Assembly: GCF_004664715.2 (NCBI RefSeq)
Contig: NC_051063.1
Location: 141,673,819 to 141,737,818, forward strand
Direction of reading: 5' to 3'
Source: Peromyscus leucopus
Lineage: Eukaryota > Chordata > Mammalia > Rodentia > Cricetidae
DNA length: 64,000 nucleotides
Shown here: positions 32,761 to 44,410 of the stretch, in pieces
Numbering within the stretch: the first letter of the stretch is position 1
How the letters are laid out: each line of letters opens with the position of its first letter
Position numbers and translations under genes: made by a program
Notes under the pieces: generated by a model
What the model saw: the letters and a program-made list of their open reading frames with translations, nothing else
Told to the model about the DNA's origin: nothing
The model's database searches: none

Positions 32761-34045
32761 AATATGAAAAAGTATACTAGTGGAGGAAAAATAATCTGCT
32801 CTGAAAAGTGAAGTATTGCAAAGCAGAGAAGCTTCTATAGAAGAAAGTTAGTACATGCTGTGTGCAAAGAAAAGAGAATGGTGGAAATAAAGGACAGTAC
32901 ATCTGTCAGGATGTGACACACACAGGTAGAAAGACGTTTAAGAAACAATCTCTTAATTGTAAATCCTATAAGGTAAAAAAGTAAATTACACAGTTCCAGC
33001 ATACAATGGCACAGAATACATATTACCGTTCCAAAAGAGAGGAATGGGGGGCATGGTGAGGAAATACTAGCCCAAAGCAAGACTAGAGCTTAGTGGGACA
33101 GACACCCAATCCTGTAGCTCTGTGTCTGGTGTCATGTTAAGAAAATTTCATGGCTCTACCCCTCTTGATTTTCTGCTTATAACCTATATATCTCTCTATT
33201 GGCCTGGTTTTGCTCTCTATGTGCAACTCTCCTTGGCAGATCTTTTATGTCTCTGGCGTCTCCAACATCTTGAGTTCTCCACTGCAATTTGTGTTTCACT
33301 TTCACATCTTCATGCAATGGCCTCATGATCTTAAAGCACAAATGAACATAGTAGAAAACCAACAAGTGTATAGCAAAAGCACAATAATTGAAATACTGGG
33401 CAATGTTATGTGAGAAAATGTGTCCTGGGAAGTTTAGTGTGAGGCTCTGTCATGTCTGGCACCTCTGATGCTGGCACTCCCACTTTGGTTTAGAAGGTCA
33501 GAAGAAAGCAGACCAGGAAAGAAGTAGGGTCTAGCATCCTTGGTTACTTATGCTTCAGTGATCCTTGTTAGAGGCCCATGAGCACAGATCCCGATCACCT
33601 AACTACAGACTAAACTCAGTTGTGAGGGCACCCATGAATATTTGCAAGTGTTACGTGTATTGACAAGCCCATTTGGGAGTGATGAGGGACACAGGAAGAT
33701 CCAGACAAAGAATACCCGGTGGTCAGAAGGGACCTATGAAAAGGCAATGAAAATACAAAGAAAAAACAGCTCATGGGAATTCCAGCTCTAAATAACCAGT
33801 TCACTGAAAGAAGGGGCTGGATAACCTATTTGGTTATTTCTTCATGTACAAAATACTTCTTTTGGAGCCAAAGGAAACAAAACTGAGTAGAAACAGAGAG
33901 AAGAGGAAAAGAAAGTCTCACAAAAGAGGCAGATGTAAAAGGTAAGAAGGTCGTCATGAATTTGAGGCTAACTTGGGCTGAACTGACTCTCCAAGCCGGT
34001 ACTACCCAAAAGGGAAAAATATTCAAGAGAGTGGAAAGAAGACAC
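32761..34045. other. Unassigned
   Basis: No recognised gene or repeat. Confidence 0.45.
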
Positions 34046-34410
34046 TTGTATTAATTATTTTTCTCATTCTTGTGGACAGAAACATGACACACAGGCAGCT
34101 TAAAGGGAGAGGGAGCTTTTTTGGCTCCTGATTTGAGGTGATACAGTCCTTCATGGTAGAGAAGGCCTGATGGTCGGTCGGAATGGGCAACAGTTAGATA
34201 CATCTGCATCCACAGTCAGGAAGCAGAACAATGAATGTTGGTACTCAGCTGGCATCCTCCTCCCCCTGTTTTATTCAGTGTGGTCCATGGAATGGTGTTT
34301 CACACAACCAAAGTGGGTCTTCCTGCTCAGGGAACAACCTTATTTTCACATTCAGAGGTGTGTCTCCTAGGTGTGTTCAAACCCAGTGACGGTTTTGAAA
34401 ATTGAGTATC
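34046..34410 (-). mobile_element. MaLR-like LTR, antisense, old
   Basis: TTCTTGTGGACAGAAACATG, GCTCCTGATTTGAGGTGATA, CATCCACAGTCAGGAAGCAG, AGTGGGTCTTCCTGCTCAGG and GTGTGTCTCCTAGGTGTG follow, in order, a common rodent LTR-like repeat that I know but cannot name with certainty. Ends are approximate. Confidence 0.55.
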
Positions 34411-34596
34411 ATACCACACACATGGACAGAGTGAAGGTTCTCTTGCAGGTGAAGGTCAATTCTTCTCCCATCAGAAGAGGAAAAGAGCAAAGAAATGAAC
34501 ACTTATGGAGCACGACTATCTGGAAGTGCTACACCGCATTGTTGATTTCCACGGTGCATTTTCCTATTGTCAACACATTCGCCAAGTATTCATTTA

Positions 34597-34797
34597 AAAA
34601 TTATTTATTTTTTATTTTATGCTTATGGACGTTTTGCCTGATGTGCCTGTGCATCACATATGTACAATTTCACAGGAGCCAGAAGAGGGAGTCAGGTCCC
34701 CTGGCCTGGGGTAAGCTACTATGGGTGCTGGGAACTGAACTCCTGTCTTTGGTAAGATCCACAAGTACTCTTAACTGCTGGCCCTCTCTCTAGCCCC
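34597..34797 (-). repeat. B3/B2 SINE, antisense
   Basis: ATTTATTTTTTATTTTATGC, GCCAGAAGAGGGAGTCAGGT, GGTGCTGGGAACTGAACTCC, CTCTTAACTGCTGGCCCTCT, CTAGCCCC. The tRNA-like head is at the right end. Confidence 0.88.
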
Positions 34798-36867
34798 AAG
34801 CATCATCCATTTTTATTCTCTTTTTGTGAATTTAGGTTCTCAAGGGCTAACTGACTTGCCTGAGTTCACTTACATTGAGTTTGCAGTCCAAGCCCAATGT
34901 CCCATGTGTACGTGTTCATTCTACTAAACCTTCTAGCGAGGAGGAGCAAGAGCAAGAAACAACTCTTCCTATGTGTCCTAATGTAAAATGACCCATCAGA
35001 GTTCAAGAGGTTTGGGCCAAATAGGTGTGTGTATCTCAACAGCACTGAGGCTGCTCCCATGAAAGTGGGAAAGGAAATGAATCAATGTAGTCCATGGATC
35101 AGGGTGCAGGATTAAAGAGTTTCCTGTTCATGTGTATGATAAAGACCGTCTTTAGGGCTACAGGTCTAGTTAAGCAGTCGAAGGCTCCAACACATGAAAG
35201 AGTCCCAGGTCCTATCCCCAGCATACCATCAATAACACAACCACAAAACAATCTTTAATATTAGCCACATAAAACTGGCTCACAAACAGAACCACAGGTT
35301 GAAAAAAACAATGTGAATTATTTGAATGTTCATAATGCAAAAAAAAAAATTATTAAGAAATGACAAATTCTCTGCAAATGTCAGATAAGAGACATGTGCA
35401 TGTCCTGAAAATATTTGTATCACTCATGGATAATTAAGATACTATTGTTGGTAGGGAAGACCTATTATTTCCACTAATGTATGAGTAGAGAGGTTTTACA
35501 TCTCCCTATCTATCCAGCTTTTCTGTCTGTCAAACTCCCCATGGGATAGGAAACAAACATGGACAAAACCCACTGACTATTGTATTTCAACAGCGTGTGC
35601 TCAATACACAGGAACCGAGACAGATTATAAAATCACATTTGTTTTATCTGTGAAGAAGTGGGGGATGGGCAGAAGCGAAGAAACAAGAGAGGGTGTAATA
35701 AAAGAAGGTAATATTGTAAAGGAAGCCTATGTTTTAGTTGCTATAAATTATTCCAGTCGCTGTTGGTGTTTGGGGGAGTCCCTTGACCCCTGACCCTGTT
35801 TTGTGCTGGAGCGAAGAGTAATCAGAGAGCGGATGGACAGGATTCTCTCCTTGCCCTCTTGGACTCCATGGCCTTAAGCGAGCACCTTCGCCATGTGCAC
35901 TTCCTTTCCCAGCTTCAAAATCGTCATCTAGAGGAGAGAGCAAGCTGACATTCCTAAATGTGGCAGACTGTGGACATCTGAGAAATACCCCAAATAGTTA
36001 AAGGCCAGGACAGGCTGGGGGAAGGCATACAAGAGGCCACATGTTTTCTCAGTCTCTGACCTGCAGGCACACACCTGGACTCGGTCAGGTTACACCCGGC
36101 TCCTTCCCGCCTTCGGGTCAAGCCCTGGTGGATGGATGATAGACCCAGGAACCTCCTTAATTAAGCATACCAGTCACCTAAAGCAACAAAAGGGTATTAG
36201 GGACTATTGAATGTCATTCAGTTTCTCCGAAGACTTCCTTTCCCTCTAATTATTACAAAAGAAAAATGCTGTTATTTTTTTTAAGCAAAACAACAAAACA
36301 AAACAAAAACCCCAAAAAACAAAAAAACAAAAACCAAGCAAAAAGCAAAAAGCAAATCTTCTTTAGAAAGCAGAGGTCTGTGCATATAAAGCAGTAACTC
36401 CCTGAACTGTAGACTGTCCTGTTTTTGCTGCTCAGTTTGACTGGAGGCTGAATGGAGGAGGCAAGTCCTGGGTTATCTGTTCCCACTCACTGGCTTGTAC
36501 TGCTTTCTCCTTTGGAAGACAACACCATTTGGTTTTCTGAATGCTGTTTTGGCAAACAATTGATTCTTTCTTGCTGTGAATCATCTTGTTTTTGTTACTG
36601 TTGCTTTCTTATTTCATTAACACTGCTTTCACATTCAAGGAAAGATGACTTCAGAAATGTCCTTAAGTCACCAAAACAAAGGGGAAGAGGGAATGTCTCC
36701 TGTTGTCTGAAGGGATTCTAGGTGTGTAGCATGGGCTTCCTGCAGCAACAAGTGAGACAAACCATTCACAAATTTAGAATCTTTCACATGGGAAATGTGT
36801 CCAGAAGACTTAAGTATATCTGATACTTTCCATCCACATTCAAAAGATGAACTTGTGCAGTTTCATT

Positions 36868-36870
<3 letters not shown>
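34798..36870. other. Unassigned
   Basis: No gene. A weak tRNA-SINE-like trace is at about 35150-35235 and an A/C-rich run at 36275-36355. The non-repetitive stretch 36060-36240 (with CTTAATTAAGCAT) might be conserved DNA, but this cannot be tested here. Confidence 0.4.
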
Positions 36871-36871
<1 letters not shown>

Positions 36872-36911
<40 letters not shown>

Positions 36912-36918
36912 GTGTGTA
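36872..36918. repeat. (GT)n microsatellite
   Basis: About 20 GT units, then one interruption. It forms the tail region of the antisense B4 to its right. Confidence 0.95.
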
Positions 36919-36949
36919 TTGTGCATGTGTGTGCATGTGTTTAGGTATG

Positions 36950-37256
36950 TGCACACATGTATAGTTGCCTTTGAACATGTGTGCATATAATGAGACCATG
37001 GGTCAATGTATGAAGTCTTCCTCTATATCCTGTACCTGGTTGTTCACAGACAGGGTCTCACACTAAATCTGGAGCTTATAGATTAGTTCAGGCTACCTTG
37101 CTAGCAAGGCCTAGGAACCTTCTTGACTCTACTTCCCCAACACTGGAGTTACAGACTTGCTATTATTCCTGGCTTTTTATGTTGGTGATGAAGATCCAAA
37201 CTGAAATCCATATGCCTTCAGGACAAGCACTTGATCAACTGAGCCATCTCCAGCAA
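36950..37256 (-). repeat. B4 SINE (ID+B1 fusion), antisense
   Basis: CACAGACAGGGTCTCACACT and AACACTGGAGTTACAGACTT (B1 part), then GACAAGCACTTGATCAACTG and AGCCATCTCCAGC (ID part). The order is as in B4 read in reverse. Confidence 0.75.
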
Positions 37257-37503
37257 AGATAAGATTACTTCTAAAGAGTATAGTTATTCAGTATTGTTCT
37301 CTATGAATTTTTTCATCCATTTTCTTGGTAAAGAGGGTGATTCTTTAAAAATATTTCTGAATGGTGTCTATAATATCAGTCTAAGACTATCACATAACAT
37401 ATCACTCCTACTGTTTTTTTCTTTCTGTCTTCTTAAAGTAATTGCTGTCTACTGTTAAATAGTATATCATACCCCCACTACAAGGTGACCACAGTATGCT
37501 CAC

Positions 37504-37930
37504 TGTGGTAGTTGGAATGTATTTGGCCTCCATAAGCTCATAGGGAGTGGCACTATTAGAAGGTGTGGTCTTGTTGGAGGAAGTGTGGTCTTGTTGGAGG
37601 AGGCTGGATGACGAACATCTTTAATTCAGACCTTGAGCCTGGAGGGCACACCTTTAATCTGGGCCACACTTTCTGTTGGAAGTGTGTCATGGTAGGGGCT
37701 GGCTTTGAGGGCTTTTTCTCAAGCTTCACTCAATGTGACAGTCAGTCAACTTCGTGTTGTCTCTGCCTCAAGATGTAGGACTCTCAACTCCAGCACCACA
37801 TGCTGCTATGCTCCTTGCCATGATGGACTGAACCTCTGAACTGTAAGTGAGCCACCACAATTAAATGTTTTCCTTATAAGAGTTGCTGTGGTCATGGTGT
37901 CTCCTCACAGGAATAAAAAGCCCTAAGGCA
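37504..37930 (+). mobile_element. Solo LTR, ERVL/MaLR-like, 5-bp target duplication (CTCAC)
   Basis: Starts TGTGGTAGTTGGAATG, ends GGAATAAAAAGCCCTAAGGCA. It contains GGGAGTGGCACTATTAGAAG, TGAACCTCTGAACTGTAAGT, TTAAATGTTTTCCTTATAAG and a terminal AATAAAAAG. Flanked by CTCAC at 37499-37503 and 37931-37935. A short local duplication (GTGTGGTCTTGTTGGAGGA twice, 37563-37605) is private to this copy. Same family, antisense, at 12736-15002 and 51946-52407. Confidence 0.87.
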
Positions 37931-38194
37931 CTCACCTAAGTCACATTGCGTACTGTCAGGATTTCTTGTAAATAGAATCTTAGCCCCATGAACTTATTGA
38001 TAAGATCAATTAAATATACTCATAAATTAACAGAAACACAGTGTTAATTGATTAATCCACAAACCAATGATTTAGGAAGATATCTATTCTCTAAGCTTAA
38101 TTTATTTAATTCATAGTAGTCTTGTTCAAATGTATACAATGGTTTTTAGATAAAATCTATTGATGTTCATGAGTGATTATTGATATGTGTATTA

Positions 38195-38345
38195 TCAGTC
38201 AGATATGGTAGCACCCAGCTGTCATTACAGCTCTTGGGAGGTAGAAGCAGAAAGGAAGAAGCTGAAAGTCACACTTGACTTCAAAATGAGTTCAGTTTAA
38301 GGCTACAGTCTGGGCTACATGAGACCCTGGATCAAAAACAAAACA
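38195..38345 (+). repeat. B1 SINE, old, sense
   Basis: GATATGGTAGCACCCAGCTG, CTCTTGGGAGGTAGAAGCAG, TCTGGGCTACATGAGACCCT, then an AAAAC tail. Strongly diverged. Confidence 0.65.
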
Positions 38346-38363
38346 ATATTACCTCATGATTAG

Positions 38364-38466
38364 GTTATGGATAGGATAGATAGGTAGATGGATAGATAGA
38401 TAGACAGACAGACAGATAGATAGGAAGGACATGATACAGTTGATAGGTAGATGGAAAGACAGATAA
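38364..38466. repeat. (GATA/GACA)n microsatellite
   Basis: GATA, GACA and GGTA units with interruptions. Confidence 0.9.
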
Positions 38467-38501
38467 CCTGAAAGTAGCATAATGTAAAAATAGGATAATT
38501 T

Positions 38502-38653
38502 GCCGGGCGGTAGTGGCGCACGCCTTTAATCCCAGCACTCGGGAGGCAGAGCCAGGTGGATCTCTGTGAGTTCTAGGTCAGCCTGGTCTACAGGGTGAGA
38601 TCCAGGAAAGGCGCAAAGCTACACAGAGAAACCCTGTCTCGAAAAAAAAAATA
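38502..38653 (+). repeat. Young B1 SINE with perfect target duplication
   Basis: GCCGGGCGGTAGTGGCGCAC to AAGCTACACAGAGAAACCCT, GTCTCGAAAAAAAAA. Flanked by ATAGGATAATTT at 38490-38501 and 38654-38665. Near consensus with many CpGs left. The GGCGCAAAGCTACAC block is typical of cricetid B1. Confidence 0.97.
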
Positions 38654-38899
38654 ATAGGATAATTTAAATGACATTAATAACATGTGGGTCGCATATAGGA
38701 TATGGTATAAAATTTTAGGAAGGTTTCAGAAGGACATATGTTTGATTCCAAGTTTGACAATTTAAAATATGACCTTATGATATTTAACTTCTATGTATCA
38801 TAAATTTATCACCTCAAAACAGAAAGGAAAAAAAAAGAATCCACCTACTATATCAATATGTCACAAGTATTAAAAATAATATATTAAAAAACCCACTGA

Positions 38900-40230
38900 G
38901 TTCAGCCATTATGGACTGAGCAAGACGAGGAAACTCACATACATGCTCAGGACACCCTGCCCAGGACACCAAGGAGGAAACATGAATCTACCCAGTGCCC
39001 TGTGGCACTGGAAAGTCTGGCACTTTTATGGTGAGCAAATGTATGGTATAGTATTGGGGCGGGGAGAGAGAGACAGAATGGTTGATGTCCAGTGGGCAGA
39101 GCTGTATCTGAAGAGATGAAAGCAATGAGGAGTGGGCTGAGGTAGGTGGCTTGATTGCCACCCAGGGCCATGGTGATGTCTGGGCCTGGGTTGCTGCCAG
39201 GACCCATGTCCAGGTTCATGGACCTGTTGCAGGCATGGTCTGTGTTGATGTTGCTGGCTCCTGATACCACCAAAGGCCCAGAGAATAGGCTGTACAGAGT
39301 TGGCCCTACCCCCGACTGACTGCAAAACTAGAGAGAACTGGTCCTGCCCTTGTCCAGTTGCAGCACTCAGGAAAGCATGTCCTATGCCTCAAAATAAAGC
39401 TGACCTTATTGGCGGGGACATGGGTGAACTGGTCCTGAGGATATGAAAATGTTCCTGCCTCCCTTATCTGCCATGAGGTGGTGTGGGTGAAGAAAAGATG
39501 CCTTCTCTCCCTTTCCCCCTTGTTTCCTGAAGCAAGGGAGCAGCTGCTGACCCAACCCCTCACCAGCTGCAGCACTCTGGGAAACCTGCCTGGGCAGCAC
39601 AGTAGAGTTGAGCCTGTTTGTTGATGGGAGTGCAGGTGAACCGGCCTGAGAACTTGAGCTTGGAAGATCTGGCTCCACCCCTCATCTGCTTTATGGTGGG
39701 GTGGGTGAAGGAGAGATGCTCTTTCCTGTGGCAGTTGGGAGAGCTGGCCCTAAGGTCATAAGAGAACTGTCCCTGCCCTTTACCAGCTTTAGCACTTGGG
39801 AAAGTGGCCCCTGCACCCCACCTGGCCCTGATGGTGTAGGTATGTGTGACCCTGAGGGCATGAAAGTAGAAGAACAGGCCCCACCTGTTGCTCATTGCTG
39901 CAGACGATGAACTGGCCAGGACAATCCCAGAGAGCTGACCCTGGTGATGAAGCTGGGGGAGAGCTGGCAGGCTGACCAACCCTGCAACTACCAGGGCCCA
40001 GAACCTGGGTTATGAGTTGGCCCACCTCAACTTCCACCCCATCTATGTTCTGCTGGAGCACGTGAAGGGGCACATCCTGCAGATCCAAAGCGGCAGGATC
40101 TCCATGACACAGGGCAACAAGAGGAGTCCCAGTGAGGACCTGGTATGGATGGTATAGCAGAAGCCAGAGGCCTCGAACCAGACCAATGACTCTGCAATGA
40201 ACACTTGTAAATAAAGTTATGTGGAGAAAA
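38900..40230. repeat. Internally repetitive sequence, family not named
   Basis: A G/C-richer block with imperfect direct repeats. The motif CAGCTGCAGCACTCTGGGAAA recurs in variants near 39350, 39552 and 39784, followed by GGCAGCACAGTAGAG/GGCCCTGATGG and GGTGGGGTGGGTGAA variants, with a period of roughly 200-230 bp. The right end resembles an mRNA 3' end with AATAAAG at 40209-40215 but no A-tail. I recall similar text from other muroid genomes, so it is likely a dispersed repeat or retroposed noncoding RNA. Open frames up to 153 codons on the minus strand overlap each other in several frames and look like by-products of GC content. Confidence 0.45.
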
Positions 40231-40612
40231 GGATATACTGTGTGACTCACTGTGTCACACTCCAGCTTACACTATAAGGTTTTTCTTTTTTCTTTACTGT
40301 TTTTTCTTCTCTTAAGTTTTATTTCATTTTATTTCGGCTGGGAGGCTGTAAGAGCAGAGGGAGGATATCCAGGAACAGGAAGATGAGTGGGACTGAGACA
40401 CATGATGTGAAAGGCACAGACTAAATAAAAAGAAAGTTAAAACAACAACACAGAGTTCAGTGCTTGGTGCGTGGTGTGGTTTCAAACCTGATGATGGCTT
40501 TAGGGGCATGGGCACACACCTGCAATCAGGTGTGAGGTTAGTATTACAAGCCCAAAGAGGATAACGCCAGATGTTAGAGGCCAGCTGGGGCTCCATAGTG
40601 AGACCATCTCAA

Positions 40613-40682
40613 GAAGAGAAGAAGGAGGAGGAGGAGAGGAGGAGGAGGGGAGGAGAAGAGAAGGGGAAGAGAGGAGGAGGAA
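40613..40682. repeat. (GGA)n purine tract
   Basis: AGGAGGAGG-type repeat with GAAGAG interruptions. Confidence 0.9.
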
Positions 40683-41790
40683 CAGCTTATAATCTTGAAA
40701 ATGTTGATTTCAAGTTTGCCATTTCAAGTTTGTCCTCTGCATAGACATCAGTTTGAATGAAAAATTGAATATAAGGAGACATTAAATTTGGCAAGGCTGA
40801 GGCTACACGTGTCTTCTAGAAGACAGAGTTTTTCTCTAGGGTGACTCATTTTGTAGGCTGGCAGTGAGAGTGAGCGAACCGCTCTTCAGGAGAGATACGA
40901 GGCTTTTTGTCTCACAAACTAACACTGCAAATTCAAGTTGAGCTTGCCATGTGTCAACCCAACTTGACTTCAAACCTTTAATCACCCTTATAATAAAAGT
41001 TTCAGATTCGGTGAATGAGTTGTGTCTATTAAACACCGAACTTCACTGGCATAATTAAAGACTCAGTTAGAACAGAATTACTCTGACATTCTTCAGGAGA
41101 AGCAGAAGCGAGTTCCTGTTCTTTATTAACTCATAACCTACTCTGAACTGGGATCTTGAGGCTGATGAAGGAAGCCCGATCTTCTCTTCCTGCTGTCTTA
41201 ATGTACTGTGTACTACTGTAACAGAATAACTGAGGCCAACTAAGTTATAAACACTAGTGTGCTTGGTTCAGGGTTTTGAAGGTAGTGTGATTTGTGAGGC
41301 TGTGCCTCTCTTTTTATTCAGTGCTGAATATTTTCAGTGATGAGATTATCCCTAGTTGTATATAGGACTGATCTCAGTTTCTCAGATCAAAAATTGGAAA
41401 TTTGTATGACATAAGAGATAAGTATTTTTGTATATAGGTAAAAATTGCCAGTTTACTTAAAAAAAAAATCTTCGGAATTTTCTTGTCAGCTGTGGGGGCC
41501 TAGAGGTGCTTTTGTCTGGGGTAATTGAGCATGGCATGTGACTCATCCTCATGAGACCAGCCACCAAAACGCATGTGCCCTGCTCTGGATGACAGAAGAA
41601 GAAGGCATGGCCAGCAGAGAAATCGTATTTTGGTCCCTCTGACTTGATAGGTCTTTGTTGAATGTGGCCACAGAGCCACAGTACTCAAAGTAAAAAGGTA
41701 GGTCAGAAAAACATCCATCATAAGAGTTTCCCGTGAGCTGCTGTAGCACAGATATGGCCATAGATAAAATGAAGAATTGGGATTAAGAAT
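40683..41790. other. Unassigned
   Basis: No gene or clear repeat. Confidence 0.45.
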
Positions 41791-41794
41791 CCTT

Positions 41795-41829
41795 GTGTAT
41801 ATGTGTGCATGTGCATGTGTGCATGCATG

Positions 41830-41868
<39 letters not shown>
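41795..41868. repeat. (GT)n / (GCAT)n microsatellite
   Basis: TGTGCATGTGCATG units, then about 18 pure GT units. Confidence 0.95.
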
Positions 41869-41889
41869 TGTGATGTGTACATATTTCAG

Positions 41890-42170
41890 TATGTGAGTGA
41901 GGGTATGCATACACCAAGTTATATGTCTATCTGGCAAAGGACGGCCTTGTAGGTCAGTCTTCAACTCCCACATTGTTTGAGTCTCTCCTTGATTGTTTCC
42001 TGTTGTGTATGTTAGGCAAACTGACCCAAGGGCTTCTGGAAATTCTGCTGTTGTCATCTCTCATCACATCCTGTAGTACTAGGATTATAGAAACATACTA
42101 CTCTGTCTAGCTTTTACACGGACTCAGGATTTGACCTTTGGTTCTCTTGTGCACAGTGTTACTTGTCCTG
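41890..42170 (-). repeat. B4-type SINE, antisense, diverged
   Basis: Pieces such as GGTCAGTCTTCAACTCCCAC, GTAGTACTAGGATTATAGAA, CTGTCTAGCTTTTACACGG, ACTCAGGATTTGACCTTTGG follow the reverse B4 order. The (GT)n tail is on its left. Confidence 0.5.
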
Positions 42171-42754
42171 GCTCGGTGATTGCCATGAGATGGATTCAAA
42201 ACTTTATTTCTGTGTCTGTTTATGGAAGTATTGCCCATAATAGAGAAAAACTGGAGGGAATCCACTCTTACTCTGAGATAGCCCTTTGCTTTCTTACTTC
42301 ATTTAATCTGAACTATGGTTATCAATGTTTATTATTGTCTGTGAGTTCTTAGAACTTTGGCCAAACAAAGAATTATTTTTTTCTGTGAAATCAAGCACAA
42401 CAATTTAAGATTGATAATTAAAAAATCATTTGAGCTTAAATAATAAAAAGTTAGGCATTTTCTTTCCTATCTGGAATTGCTCAATAGATAGTAGACATCT
42501 GGGGGTAGTGTGTTTATAAAAGTCACAATAGATTGTTAGTTTAGTTATGGGTAAATATGTGTTCTGGATATCAAGGGGTACAGACTGCAAATAGCTTTTA
42601 TCTCTTTTTATCTCTTCTGGGATATCAGGGCAAAACACCTAAAATAAGAAAACAGAAAATCTTGGCTTTTGGTCTATATGTGTATAGAAATGATAAACTT
42701 CAAAGTGGAGGTAATTACAGTCTCGGGAGATATCTCAAATTCAGATTCTCTGCC

Positions 42755-42955
42755 TCCATGTATAAAGAAAGTGTGGTGGTACCAAGTGGGGTGGTACATG
42801 CCCTGGCACTGGACAGGATAATCCTTGGGGGTGGTTGACCCACTTGTCTTGCCGAATTGGACAGGTTCAGCGAGAGATACTGTCTCAAAAAGTAAGATGA
42901 AGAGAGATGGAGGAAAATGCCTGACATCAAACTTTGGCCTCTACACAGGGATACA
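42755..42955 (+). repeat. B4 SINE, sense, partial
   Basis: GTGGGGTGGTACATGCCCTG, GGTTCAGCGAGAGATACTGT, CTCAAAAAGTAAGATGAAGA, TTTGGCCTCTACACAGGG, leading directly into the (GACA)n/(CA)n tail. Confidence 0.7.
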
Positions 42956-42977
42956 CAGACAGACAGACAGACAGACA

Positions 42978-43013
<36 letters not shown>
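42956..43013. repeat. (GACA)n(CA)n compound microsatellite
   Basis: About six GACA units, then about 17 CA units. Tail of the B4 SINE at its left. Confidence 0.95.
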
Positions 43014-43019
<6 letters not shown>

Positions 43020-44110
43020 ACATTTTGAAATGCTGATATAATAAGGTGTTCTCACTTCTGGGGAGGGAAAAGGGTATATTTTCTCTGTTCAGAACCTTGA
43101 GAAATGGGAAGCTACCTCTGTGGAGAGATCCTGAAAGGCGGATAGATTCCAGCTACCTACCTGATAAGGTCACAAATTTGCTTTTATTTCAGCTTCTAGT
43201 TCAACACTAACTTTAGCTTCTTATTTAGAGTCCCAAATAAAGTTTTGTAACCAGGGCAATTTATTCATTTATCAGGAAAAGAAAGTAATCATAGTTTAAT
43301 ACTTTTCTCTAGTTAACATCCAAACTGTGAGCTCATGGAACCCTTCCTTCATGAGAGGCCACTGTTGATAGGTGGGAGGCTATGCCCAAGGCACTGGGAA
43401 ATTCACATGTTATATGTTTTATTCTTTCTTTTGTTGATGTGTTCAATAATTTGTTTAGCAAATGTTGCAAAAATATTGGAAAGTTCCACTCTTTGCTTTC
43501 CTTGGCATGGTTTATCATTGTAAATATGACCTTTACAATCCAATAATACCAAATATGCACAAGATGGCAAGCCAACTTCAAGCCAAGGAGCACTAATGTT
43601 TAGTATATTAAGTTAAAGCTTGACACTCAGGTAAAAGGGGGTTGTCCTTCCAGCTCTCACATGGGGGACTTGAAAGGCCCAATCAGATATCATGCATATC
43701 TGGAGTCTTCCTTCCATCTAAAAGTATCAACCACTCACCAGTTACTTTGAGGAAAAGTGAGCTTTGAACAGTGGGTTTGGGATCCCTGATTTGAGCAGCA
43801 TCAGCAAAAAACAGTCTCTCCTTTATCTCAAATTAACTACAAATTCAATTAGAATAAAAATCTTCGCTCACCCTGCAGAAGAGATTTTACACAAAGCAAA
43901 GCAGATGTTCCCACAACATTGAGCGCACTTTGCCCAGCAGTCAATGGAATTTTCCATCTTGCAAGTCCAATCAGTGGTGAAAGATACACAGGCAGCCTCT
44001 CCAACTCTCAAAACAACTTCCATTTCCTGTGTGCCTTTAATTAGATTTACATCTTCAACCAAAATAATATGAGGCCACAAGAATGAGCGGAGGGGGACTC
44101 TGCCTAACAT
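43014..44110. other. Unassigned
   Basis: No gene or repeat recognised. Confidence 0.45.
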
Positions 44111-44410
44111 TGGGCTAGCTCTGTAAAGTGCTTGTGGCAAAGCATCATAACCTGAGTTCAAACCCCAGAACAAAGGTTTAAAAAAAAGTGCAGAATGTGG
44201 TAGAGTTTTAAGCACTCTAGAGGCAGAGATAGGAGTCCTGCAGCTTACTCAAAACTCAATAGCCAGCCTGGTTGAATTGTGGAGTCCCTGGAGAGACACC
44301 CTCTCAGAACAAGCAATATGGATAACTCCTTAGGAACAACATTGAGGTTGAAGTCTGGCCTCCACAGGCATGAGCACACATGTACACATCTCCCTCACAC
44401 ACGTGTATAC
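44111..44410 (+). repeat. B4 SINE, sense, near full length
   Basis: ID part GGGCTAGCTCTGTAAAGTGC and ACCTGAGTTCAAACCCCAGA. B1 part AGCACTCTAGAGGCAGAGAT and AGCCTGGTTGAATTGTGGAG. Tail GTCTGGCCTCCACAGGCATG followed by CA-rich sequence. Confidence 0.8.

Noticed and set aside
39560..40250. Several long overlapping minus-strand ORFs (139 and 153 codons)
   Set aside because: Overlapping open frames in more than one frame across a GC-rich internally repetitive block; no domain.
41500..42057. 185-codon minus-strand ORF
   Set aside because: Runs through the (GT)n microsatellite (His-Thr repeats) and a B4 SINE.
38364..43013. CRISPR-like arrays in the tandem repeats
   Set aside because: They are mammalian microsatellites without spacers; the host is a rodent.
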